A stretch of DNA of 20,877 nt from a virus. Both the position numbers and the translations under genes were made by a program. Under the pieces are notes generated by a model. That model saw only the letters and a list, made by a program, of their open reading frames with translations. It made no database searches and was not told the origin of the DNA. Numbering within the stretch: the first letter of the stretch is position 1; the number at the start of each line of letters is the position of its first letter. Positions 12,349 through 20,524 of the stretch are shown in pieces. The DNA lies in IMG/VR virus record IMGVR_UViG_3300007540_000157, positions 1-20,877 of that record. One strand, written 5' to 3'.

Positions 12349-13173
12349 ATGGGTATTTTTAGAGACATAACTAAAACATTAAAGAAAGCCGCTCCATTAA
12401 TTGGTGCAAGTATTGGTATGTATTTTGGTGGTCCTATGGGTTCAGCGGCACTCGGAGGTGCACTCGGAGGTGGAATTGGATCATTGGTCGGTGGAGGAGA
12501 TACTGATGATGCTTTGAAAGCTGCTCTTCTTGGTGGAATTGGTGGTTATGCTTCCGCTGGAGGAAACTTTACAACGGCTGGGCAAGCAGCATCTAATGCA
12601 AGCAACGTAGCAAGCAACGTAGCAAGTGCACCAACAGTAACTGGAATTGAATCTGCTAGTGCGGGTGCTGGAGGAGATTTTATATCTAGCTCTGCTATTC
12701 CAAAATTTACCCCACCAGTAGAACCATCAATGTTTGACAAAGCACTTAGTTTCGCTAAAGCAAACCCAATGTTAACCACGGCAGGGGTTGGTACTTTATT
12801 AGGAGCAGCAAGTGGTGGTTTCGATGAGGAAGTGGTAGGACAGAAAGAAACAATGAGAGCTTATCCAGTAGGCAAATCTAGGTTAGGTACTGGACGAATT
12901 GGTAATAAACTGTATAATTTAGATGATCCAGATGAACGCAGACAATATTTTGAAGACAATAGAAAAAGAAGAGAACCAAAAACTGTTTATTCGGCTGCAG
13001 GAGGCGAGGTCAACGGTCCAGGAACGGGAACATCAGATTCAGTACCTGCTAGATTATCAGATGGAGAGTTCGTAGTAACTGCAAAGGCTGTCCGTGGAGC
13101 AGGTGGCGGGGACAGAGATGTCGGTGCCGCAAGAATGTACGACATGATGTCGCAACTAGAAAGAGTAGCATAA
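12349..13173 (+). CDS. Gly-rich internal virion / DNA-ejection-type protein with DGEFV C-terminal domain
   Basis: 274 residues. Residues 15-75 are a long Gly/Ala-rich hydrophobic region with glycine-zipper spacing (LIGASIGMYFGGPMGSAALG, then ALLGGIGGYASAGG), as in membrane-inserting phage ejection proteins. Residues about 75-160 are low-complexity Ala/Ser with two short tandem repeats. A second small hydrophobic stretch (LTTAGVGTLLGAASGG) follows. The C-terminal 60 residues contain GPGTGTSDSVPARLSDGEFV, then AKAVRGAGGGDRDVGA and MYDMMSQLERVA, a very conserved ending in marine-phage proteins of this type. No Shine-Dalgarno is seen before the ATG. It heads a run of four likely internal virion genes, comparable in position to T7 gp14-gp16. 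The ejection role is inferred from composition and position. Confidence 0.6.
   Translation: MGIFRDITKTLKKAAPLIGASIGMYFGGPMGSAALGGALGGGIGSLVGGGDTDDALKAALLGGIGGYASAGGNFTTAGQAASNASNVASNVASAPTVTGIESASAGAGGDFISSSAIPKFTPPVEPSMFDKALSFAKANPMLTTAGVGTLLGAASGGFDEEVVGQKETMRAYPVGKSRLGTGRIGNKLYNLDDPDERRQYFEDNRKRREPKTVYSAAGGEVNGPGTGTSDSVPARLSDGEFVVTAKAVRGAGGGDRDVGAARMYDMMSQLERVA
12448..12471 (+). repeat. 12-bp tandem repeat, two copies
   Basis: GCACTCGGAGGT occurs twice in a row and encodes ALGG ALGG in the glycine-zipper region. Copies are identical in DNA, which suggests a recent duplication by slippage. Confidence 0.8.
12598..12621 (+). repeat. 12-bp tandem repeat, two copies
   Basis: GCAAGCAACGTA occurs twice in a row and continues with GCAAGTGCA. 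It encodes the ASNV repeat of the Ala/Ser linker. The copies are identical in DNA, so a recent slippage event is likely; number of copies may vary between relatives. Confidence 0.8.
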
Positions 13174-14156
13174 TGGCAGATCAAAACGTAACCCAAACTC
13201 AAACCGTTAGGTTAGCACCTTTCCAAGAAGATTTTTTAGCCGATATATTTGCAAGTGCAGAAGGATTGACGGGCGAAGGCTCGCAAATGCCTTTTTCTGC
13301 TCAACAGTTAGCAGCTTTATCTCCAGCTCAACAACAAGCAATATCAAGTGCAATGGGTGGTATAGGAGCTTATTCTCCTTATATGCAAAGAGGTGCTGAA
13401 GCACTGGGTCAAGGAATAGGTGCCGTGGGTGCAGGACTTGGAACAATTGGTTCAGCGATAGGTCAAGCAGGTCAAGCAAGCTATGATCCAACTTCTTATC
13501 AACAGTTCATGGATCCATATACAGAAGACGTTATTGCCGCAACACAAGCCGACATAGGTAGACAAGGACAAGTACAACAAAATCAACTAAGTGGTAATGC
13601 TATAAGTGCAGGTGCTTTTGGTGGATCTAGGCAAGGTGTTGCACAAGGTGAAATTGCAAGAAATGTTATGGATCAACAAGCAAGAACGGGGTCACAATTG
13701 AGGTCTCAAGGTTTTGCTCAAGCACAAAGTGCAGCACAACAAGCGGCACAACAACAATTAAAACAAGCACAACTTACTGGTCAATTAGGTCAAACAACTG
13801 GTGCTCTTGGTCAGTCCATTGGTGCTCTTGGTATGCAGACAGCAGGACTTGGTCAACTAGGACAACAGATGGGTACACAAGATATTAATACATTGCTAGG
13901 TATTGGTGGTCTAGAACAAGGTCAACTTCAAAAATCGCTTGATATAGCAAGAGCAAACTCACTTGCAGAACAAGCATTACCATATCAGCAAATTGGTTTT
14001 ATGTCTGATATTTTTAGAGGAGTTCCATCTCTGCAACAGACTTATTCTCAAAGAACGGCTCCCGGTCCAAGCAAGAGTTCTCAAATGTTAGGTCTAGGTA
14101 TCGCAGGTCTAGGTGCTGTAGGACAAGCGGGTGGCTTTAGTAAAATGTTCGGTTAG
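13173..14156 (+). CDS. Gln/Ala/Gly-rich internal virion-type protein
   Basis: 327 residues, starting in the stop of the previous gene (TAATG). The N-terminal part (APFQEDFLADIFASAEGL, then LSPAQQQAISSAMGG and YSPYMQRGAEALGQG) leads to a central conserved block: YQQFMDPYTEDVIAATQADI, then QLSGNAISAGAFGGSRQGVA. After this comes a long Gln/Ala helical region, a Gly-Leu-Gly-Gln repeat stretch (QLGQTTGALGQSIGALGMQ), and a C-terminus ending in a Gly-rich hydrophobic segment (LGLGIAGLGAVGQAGGF). I know the FMNPYT/GAFGGSRQ block from many marine podovirus and T7-like phage virion proteins. High Gln/Ala helical content fits a protein that unfolds and refolds during ejection. No enzyme motif is seen. 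Confidence 0.6.
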   Translation: MADQNVTQTQTVRLAPFQEDFLADIFASAEGLTGEGSQMPFSAQQLAALSPAQQQAISSAMGGIGAYSPYMQRGAEALGQGIGAVGAGLGTIGSAIGQAGQASYDPTSYQQFMDPYTEDVIAATQADIGRQGQVQQNQLSGNAISAGAFGGSRQGVAQGEIARNVMDQQARTGSQLRSQGFAQAQSAAQQAAQQQLKQAQLTGQLGQTTGALGQSIGALGMQTAGLGQLGQQMGTQDINTLLGIGGLEQGQLQKSLDIARANSLAEQALPYQQIGFMSDIFRGVPSLQQTYSQRTAPGPSKSSQMLGLGIAGLGAVGQAGGFSKMFG

Positions 14157-14167
14157 GAAGATTAATA

Positions 14168-15805
14168 ATGAATGATCCTTTACAAAGAAAAATGTTTCGT
14201 CAAGCGGGTATGTCTAAACAACCTATGGGTATTCTTGCATCATCACCAGAGTTGATGACCACGGCACAACAAGCCATGATGAATAATCAACCTGTTAAAG
14301 CACAAAGTGGTATGATGACTTCATTATTTCCACCAAATCAAACTATCACAACCAGATCTACTGACAGAATTATACCAGGTTTTGAACAAGATGTTGTTGG
14401 AATAAATGCACAAACTCCTTTACAAGTTTTAAAACAAGAACAAGAAGCAAAAAATAAAACAATCGATACTTCTCTTTCCGAACCAAAACCTAATATTAAT
14501 GATGTTAACAAAAAGATTATAGATGGCTCTATTGTTAAAAAGAAAGAAGATTATACCAATGCTAAGAATCTTGGTTTTAAAACTACCGATGGTGGTTCTT
14601 TCAAAGAACCTCTTTCTCAAAAATTTGAAAATCAATTAAATAAAGTAACTGAAATTCAAAAAGATGCTGTTAGATCTTTAGAAAGTGCAAACACTAGTGC
14701 TGATCAATATCAAATGGGTGGCAAAACAGTTGAGCAAAGAATTAATAATTTCACATCACTTGTTAATCAAAAAGGACAAGAACCCACATTAGCTGATGTG
14801 AAAGATGATGCCGTTAAGTTATTAGGTTTTGACCCCGATCAATTAGATCAACAATATGATGAAGATAAACAAGCTTCAATTTGGTTAAACATGATGAAAG
14901 CTGGATTAGCTGTTGCTTCTGGAGAAAGTAGTAATGCTTTAACTAACATAGCTAAAGGTTTTTCTTTTGGTTTAGATCAGTATGGTAAAGACATAGGAAA
15001 ACTAAAAACAGAATTAAAAGCAGATAGAAAAGATGCTGCTAACACTATGTATAAATTATTAAAGGATGAGAAATCTGAAAGACTCGCAAAGAAAACATTA
15101 GAGATCCAACAAGAACAAGGTCTTTTAAACATTCAAATGAAATATGTAGGAGATCAAAAAGCTAAAGCTATGGCTGCATATAATATGAAAATGGATGGAG
15201 CTAAATGGAATGTAACTTTGGTAGGTACATTAGCAAAAATGAAAGGCGATGAAGCTGCAAGAGCTCTTCAAAAAGAAAATTTAGAAAAAACATTTAAACT
15301 TGGTTTAGCTAAAGCGACACCAAAAGAAATAGTTTTCTTGAGACAGTCTGGAGATATAAAATTAAAGCCTGGCATTACAGAAGAAATACCTTTTGGTGGT
15401 GATGGCTACTTTAATCAATTTGATGTGACTCCTACGGGTAAGAAAAAATTAGCAGACATGGCTTCTAATACTACAACTGGTATGAATACAGACTTTAAAT
15501 ATGAAGGCAGAAACTATGGTGCAACAGGTCAAGTCGGAGCCGTTTATCTTCCAAATCTTGAGGGCGTTAGTGAAGAGAAGAAGAAAACTTTTGGAATAGC
15601 TGCTGCCAGACACATGAAATCTTTAGAAAAGATTACAAACTCATATGACAGATTAGGAGCTATTTTATCTTTTGCTAGACAGCAAGGAGCTAAAATTAAA
15701 ATTGATCAACTTCCTCCTGATATGGTAAATGATTTAAATGAGAAATCTGGTGGAGAGACTTCGAAGTCATTGAAAGAGTTATATTCAGATATACTTGTAC
15801 GATAG
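14168..15805 (+). CDS. helical internal virion-type protein
   Basis: 545 residues with an AGGAAG site before the ATG. The N-terminus (KMFRQAGMSKQPMGILASSP, then ELM) is a block I know from marine-phage proteins at this place in the genome. Residues about 80-220 are hydrophilic. Residues about 225-285 contain LLGFDPDQLDQQYDEDKQ, then IWLNMMKAGLAVASGESSNA and LTNIAKGFSFGLDQYGKD, the best conserved part. Residues 285-375 are a long charged helix, probably a coiled coil. A small beta part and a helical C-terminus (KSLEKITNSYDRLGAILSFA) finish the protein. No transglycosylase or other enzyme motif is apparent. It resembles T7 gp15 in position and in being largely helical, but I see no direct sequence match to it. 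Confidence 0.55.
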   Translation: MNDPLQRKMFRQAGMSKQPMGILASSPELMTTAQQAMMNNQPVKAQSGMMTSLFPPNQTITTRSTDRIIPGFEQDVVGINAQTPLQVLKQEQEAKNKTIDTSLSEPKPNINDVNKKIIDGSIVKKKEDYTNAKNLGFKTTDGGSFKEPLSQKFENQLNKVTEIQKDAVRSLESANTSADQYQMGGKTVEQRINNFTSLVNQKGQEPTLADVKDDAVKLLGFDPDQLDQQYDEDKQASIWLNMMKAGLAVASGESSNALTNIAKGFSFGLDQYGKDIGKLKTELKADRKDAANTMYKLLKDEKSERLAKKTLEIQQEQGLLNIQMKYVGDQKAKAMAAYNMKMDGAKWNVTLVGTLAKMKGDEAARALQKENLEKTFKLGLAKATPKEIVFLRQSGDIKLKPGITEEIPFGGDGYFNQFDVTPTGKKKLADMASNTTTGMNTDFKYEGRNYGATGQVGAVYLPNLEGVSEEKKKTFGIAAARHMKSLEKITNSYDRLGAILSFARQQGAKIKIDQLPPDMVNDLNEKSGGETSKSLKELYSDILVR

Positions 15806-15817
15806 TTTAGGTGACAA

Positions 15818-18800
15818 ATGGCTACAGAATACACATACAAAGTAGATGGGCAAGATTATCTGTTTTCAAATGAAATTGGTCAAAAAGAAGCTGAAAGAAT
15901 AATAAGAAATGAACAAGCCGTTGCTTCTGGTGAAGTTGACGAATACTCGTATGAAAATCCAGAAGATGAAGGTGCCTTACAAGAAATAGTAGAAGGTATA
16001 GGTTCTGGTTTGATAGCTATACCTCAAGGTGTAGCTGAAACAGGTGCTAGTTTAATTGACCTTGCAGCGGGAACCAACTTCACAGAAGCCGTGACTAGAG
16101 CAGGTAATTCAGTCAGAGATGCATTAGACATTGATCCAACAGGAACTGCTGGGAAAGTTGCAGAAGGTTTAACTCAATTTGCTATTCCTGGAATAGTTGC
16201 CGCAAACATAGTTGCTAAAGGTAGTAGACTTGCGAAGATAGCCAGAGGTCAACCAGAGCTACGAGGCAAACAATCCATACTTGATAAGTTTCGTGGTAAA
16301 AGACGAGGCAGACAAATTGGAGAAGATTTAGGTAGAGCTCCGAAAGGCAGAGAATTAAATCTTACAAAGAGTCAAAAGTTTGGTGAAGCGGCTCGACAAA
16401 TTGGAGCAGCAGGTCTCGCAGATGCTCTTGTTTCAACAGATGGTACACAAACTTTAGCAGACTTTTTTGAAGGTGGTCCTACGCAAACAAAAGAAACTTT
16501 AGGTTTAGAAGGTAGAGAGTTAGCTGCAGCAAGATTGTATAATAAAGTAAAGCATGGATTAGAAGGTAGCGTTTTTGCAGGTATCTTACCACCCGTCATA
16601 GGTGCGGCTATTGGTGGTACAGCGAAACTTGGTGCACGAACCACGAGAGAGGTTGGACTAGGTTCTTTGGGTGCAGGTGTAGGTGCAGGTTATGAAGTTG
16701 TTGGTTCTGCAATTGAAGGAGAGATACCAGAGTTCGCAGATGTTTTGGGAAGTGCAGCTAAAGGAGCAGGTGTCGGTGTCGGTGTCGGTGTCGGATCAAG
16801 AGCTCTTGGTGCAACAGCAGATGTAGCTACTGGTGCTATACAAAGACAAGAAGACAGATTATTAAAAGGAGAGTCTATAAATAGTTTAGATAAAGCAGTG
16901 GCTAGAGCAGTCTCTGTTTTTAGGTATAGATCTTTTTTAGATCCAGCAACGGCTAGACTTAAATCATTAGTAAACCCAGCTGTTGAAGGTGATATAAAAA
17001 TTGCAGAAAAACAATTAAAAGATATTGATAAAGAAATTAAAATTGCTTTGAAAGATCCAGACTACAATCAATTAAGTGGGTACAACAAAGAAAAATTAAT
17101 AAATAATTTTATGGATGTTTTGGAAGGTGCAAAATATGAAGACTTGCAGATACCAAAACCTTTGTTTGAAGCTTTTTCAAAAGCCAAAAAATCTATTGAT
17201 AGATTATCACAGAAAGTAAAAGAATCTAGCATAGCTCGAAACTTACCAGAAGAAATAACAGAAGGTGAGAGAAGAAGTGGTATGTTAAGAAAACAAGATT
17301 TTATAGATATTGTAAATCAGAACATCAATGAAGGTGGATATCTTTCAAGACTGTATCAAATATTTAACGATGATACTTTTAAGTTAGCTGATGATGTTAG
17401 ATCTTCACTAGTTGATCAAATAGTTGAGGGAAAAGGTCTTGATATTTCTCATGTGAAAAAATTTTTACAAGATGAACAAGGGAGCTATTCTATAGATGAT
17501 GCTTTTGTGAGAGATTGGAGAGCAGGTAATGTAAAGCTAACTCCCCTACAAGCAGACAGATATATAGATAACGTAACTAAATATTATAAAGGTTTAAAAA
17601 ATGCAAAACCTAGAAGTTCTACTGGTGTAAGTATACCAGTTGTTAGACTTAACCCTGGCGTTGTTAATAAACCTCAAGTTGATAATGAAGTAATTAAAGC
17701 TATCATGGGTGAAATAAGAACTCCAAAAGAAGCTTATATACATACAATCGCAGAGCTCTCTAATTTTATCGCAGCTGACACATTTTATACTGGTTTTAAA
17801 AGATCAGCAGATGCATCTATAATTGGCACTGCAACAAGAAATGCAGAGAACATAGCAAGAGGTGGAGCGGGCGATGAGATTCCTTTATATGTAAATACAA
17901 ATGCAGAAATTCAAGCAAGAGTTGATCAAATAAACGCAGAACGATTAGCACAAAACCCACAAGCAACAATCGAGAACGGTGGTTTAATCCGAACATTAGA
18001 TCAAGCTCCTGATGGGCAAAAAGAAATGGATGAGATTCTAGAGTCTATGAGAACCAGAGGTGGTAAAATGGACTATGTTGTTTTAGGAAGAGATCCAGAA
18101 GCAGGTGGTGGTCAAGGTGGTACTGCTAGTAGAAGTGTTTATGGCGAGATGTATGGATATGCTATACCAAGACCTATGTTTGATGCTATGACAAATGTTG
18201 CAAATTCAAATCTTAGCCCCATGGTTGATTTTTTTAGAACTTTTTACGGACCTTTATTACAATTAAAAGGTGTTTCTCAATATGCTAAAACAATTCTATC
18301 TCCTATTACTCAAGTTAGAAACGTAACGTCTGCCGCCATGTTTGCTTTAGCTAATGGTAATGTTGGCAGAGGTGCGGGTGTTATGGAATCGGTTGATATG
18401 GTTTTAAGAGATCTTATTGATAAAGACATGAAAATAAAAGGTACTGACTTTAATTTAAATGATGATGTTCTAGATTTTTTAGTTGATTTACAGAAGCGTG
18501 GTGTTATTGGTAGCTCGGCTCAATTAAGAGAGATACAAGCAAACTTAAAAAAAGGTTTAGGATACAGAGACACAGGTCCTACTGGAGAAACAATACAAAA
18601 CTACACAAGAAATGATTCTCAAGGTATTGTTAGCACTGTGCAAACACAGACTTCTCCAAACTTAACAGGTGTCTTAGACATCCCAACTAAAATTAAAGGG
18701 TTAAAAGGAGGACTAGGGGCTGTTGCAAAAGGTGCTAATAATTTAGGTAGAGGTTTTTTAAATAAAGCAGAGGGTTTATATAAAGGTGGTGATGATATTT

Positions 18801-20524
18801 GGAAGATATATAATTATCAGTTTGAATTAAATAAACTTAGAAATGCTAGAACAAAAATGATGAACGCTGGGGATGCTTTGGAGGCAGAAACAAAGTTTTC
18901 TAGATTTATAAACAAAGCTGATGATGAAACTATTGATGAGGCTATGAAAAGATATGCCGCAGATAATGTCCGTAATTTAGTTCCCAACTATGAATTAGTT
19001 CCAGAATTTATAAAAGGATTGAGAATGGTTCCTCTTGGTAACTTCGTGGCTTTCCCCGCAGAGATACTAAGAACAGGTTTTAATATTTTAAATACTGCTG
19101 CAAAAGAACTATCTAGTGATGACATTGCTATTAGAGAAATAGGAATGAAAAGATTAATGGGTGGAGTTACTGCTTTTTCTGTAGCAGGTGTCGGACTTCA
19201 AAGATTTGCTCAAAAATTAACTGACACAAGTGATGAAGAACTTAGTGCAGCAAATAGATTAGCGGCACCTTGGCAAAGAAACTCACAGTTTATTCCAGTA
19301 GGTAAAGATAAAAATGGTAATTTTGAATATATAGATTTTAGTCACACCAATCCTTATGATCTTTTGTCTAGAGGATTTAGAACTATGTTAAACACATATC
19401 AAGAAAGTAGCAAACTAGGAAAAGGTTATGGAGAAACTGCTACAAAAATTGCATACGAAAGTTTAACTGAATACTTACAACCTTTCTTAGATCAATCTAT
19501 GATATTTGCGGCAATTCAAGATACCATGCCAAAATCAATCGGAGGGAGAGAAGGTCAAACGATGTCTGGTGCAAAGGTATATAGAGAAGGTGATAGTAGG
19601 TCAGTTGCTTGGGAAAAATCTTTAGTTCATATATTTAATACATTAATGCCAAATGCTATTCCTGTGAGAATTCCTGTAGGTGCAGAACTTGGTATTGCAG
19701 GAGGGAATTTTCCAGCAGGTGTAAAATCTGTAGAACTTGGTAGATTTGCAAGAGGTGTACTTGATGCAGACTCTAAAGAACCATCTACAGGCAGAGAGTA
19801 TGATACTGGATCAGAATTATTTAGAGCATTTACTGGTGTTAACACTCAAATAATAGACAATAAAAAAGTAGCCTATTTTAAAGCACAAGAATTTAAAGGT
19901 GCACGATCCTCGGCTGCTACTGTTTTTAACGAAGCAGTTAACTTAGACGTAGCAGATAGAGATCAATTTTTAACTGCTTATCAAAGAGCTGACGATTCTA
20001 GACTTAGAGCGTTCAGAGTTTTTGCTTCACATGTAAATGACCTAAGAGAATTAGGTATAAGTAGAAGTGAATTGATGAAACAGTTTAAAAAAGCTGGACT
20101 AGGCACTGAAGAGACAAATGCAGTAATGCGTAATCGATATTTACCATTTACTCCTAGCCAGAAAAAAATAGACGAAGCTCGTAGGAAAGGTATCTTCGTT
20201 CCTCAAGGAGCAATAAATAGATTAAAATCATTAAGAAGAGGTATGTCCTTAAAAGAAGAACCATTGTTTGGTATTGAAGGAAATGAAACATCAGATGATC
20301 TAATGGATTTCTTTAGTTCAAATCAACAACCTCCCGTTCAACCCGTTCAATCTGCTCCTCAACAAGTTGTCGATACGAAAAATATGGACATAGATATAAA
20401 TAATATGGTAACTAATGCTTTTAACATACAAACAAATCCAGTGACTAGAACTAGTCCTACGGTTCTTGGAAGCGACCCAACAAGCGTAGCAAAGAATATG
20501 GATATTGCTAGGAGAACAGCGTGA
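15818..20524 (+). CDS. giant internal virion protein (1568 aa), probable DNA-ejection channel component
   Basis: 1568 residues, the longest gene here, with TAGGTGA before the ATG. Near the N-terminus is EGIGSGLIAIPQGVAETGAS, typical of giant virion proteins of marine podoviruses. Residues about 245-345 are Gly/Ala-rich and hydrophobic, with GVGVGVGVG encoded by a hexanucleotide repeat. Residues 380-780 are charged and helical. Residues about 805-850 (GPLLQLKGVSQYAKTILSPI, then NVTSAAMFALANG), about 1060-1090 (LRMVPLGNFVAFPAEILRTG) and about 1162-1182 (KNGNFEYIDFSHTNPYDLLS) are the blocks I recognise from such giants and from large polyvalent phage proteins. The C-terminus has a Gln/Pro-rich tail. 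No lytic transglycosylase or RNA polymerase motif is seen. Position, size (T7 gp16 is 1318 aa) and neighbours suggest a role like gp16. The stop overlaps the next start by 4 nt. Confidence 0.65.
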   Translation: MATEYTYKVDGQDYLFSNEIGQKEAERIIRNEQAVASGEVDEYSYENPEDEGALQEIVEGIGSGLIAIPQGVAETGASLIDLAAGTNFTEAVTRAGNSVRDALDIDPTGTAGKVAEGLTQFAIPGIVAANIVAKGSRLAKIARGQPELRGKQSILDKFRGKRRGRQIGEDLGRAPKGRELNLTKSQKFGEAARQIGAAGLADALVSTDGTQTLADFFEGGPTQTKETLGLEGRELAAARLYNKVKHGLEGSVFAGILPPVIGAAIGGTAKLGARTTREVGLGSLGAGVGAGYEVVGSAIEGEIPEFADVLGSAAKGAGVGVGVGVGSRALGATADVATGAIQRQEDRLLKGESINSLDKAVARAVSVFRYRSFLDPATARLKSLVNPAVEGDIKIAEKQLKDIDKEIKIALKDPDYNQLSGYNKEKLINNFMDVLEGAKYEDLQIPKPLFEAFSKAKKSIDRLSQKVKESSIARNLPEEITEGERRSGMLRKQDFIDIVNQNINEGGYLSRLYQIFNDDTFKLADDVRSSLVDQIVEGKGLDISHVKKFLQDEQGSYSIDDAFVRDWRAGNVKLTPLQADRYIDNVTKYYKGLKNAKPRSSTGVSIPVVRLNPGVVNKPQVDNEVIKAIMGEIRTPKEAYIHTIAELSNFIAADTFYTGFKRSADASIIGTATRNAENIARGGAGDEIPLYVNTNAEIQARVDQINAERLAQNPQATIENGGLIRTLDQAPDGQKEMDEILESMRTRGGKMDYVVLGRDPEAGGGQGGTASRSVYGEMYGYAIPRPMFDAMTNVANSNLSPMVDFFRTFYGPLLQLKGVSQYAKTILSPITQVRNVTSAAMFALANGNVGRGAGVMESVDMVLRDLIDKDMKIKGTDFNLNDDVLDFLVDLQKRGVIGSSAQLREIQANLKKGLGYRDTGPTGETIQNYTRNDSQGIVSTVQTQTSPNLTGVLDIPTKIKGLKGGLGAVAKGANNLGRGFLNKAEGLYKGGDDIWKIYNYQFELNKLRNARTKMMNAGDALEAETKFSRFINKADDETIDEAMKRYAADNVRNLVPNYELVPEFIKGLRMVPLGNFVAFPAEILRTGFNILNTAAKELSSDDIAIREIGMKRLMGGVTAFSVAGVGLQRFAQKLTDTSDEELSAANRLAAPWQRNSQFIPVGKDKNGNFEYIDFSHTNPYDLLSRGFRTMLNTYQESSKLGKGYGETATKIAYESLTEYLQPFLDQSMIFAAIQDTMPKSIGGREGQTMSGAKVYREGDSRSVAWEKSLVHIFNTLMPNAIPVRIPVGAELGIAGGNFPAGVKSVELGRFARGVLDADSKEPSTGREYDTGSELFRAFTGVNTQIIDNKKVAYFKAQEFKGARSSAATVFNEAVNLDVADRDQFLTAYQRADDSRLRAFRVFASHVNDLRELGISRSELMKQFKKAGLGTEETNAVMRNRYLPFTPSQKKIDEARRKGIFVPQGAINRLKSLRRGMSLKEEPLFGIEGNETSDDLMDFFSSNQQPPVQPVQSAPQQVVDTKNMDIDINNMVTNAFNIQTNPVTRTSPTVLGSDPTSVAKNMDIARRTA
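16769..16792 (+). repeat. hexanucleotide repeat (GGTGTC)4
   Basis: Four perfect copies of GGTGTC encode Gly-Val pairs in the hydrophobic Gly-rich region of the giant virion protein. Being a multiple of 3, gain or loss of copies keeps the frame, so the length may vary within the population. Confidence 0.9.
20510..20514 (+). promoter_or_regulatory. ribosome binding site for the GTG start of the M15 peptidase
   Basis: AGGAG lies 6 nt before GTG at 20521, inside the end of the giant virion gene. It decides the GTG start for the last gene. Confidence 0.65.

Noticed and set aside
15818-20524. RNA polymerase or lytic transglycosylase in the giant protein
   Set aside because: I found no catalytic motif of either family when reading the translation; recognisable blocks instead match those of giant internal virion or polyvalent proteins. 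A hidden fold cannot be excluded.
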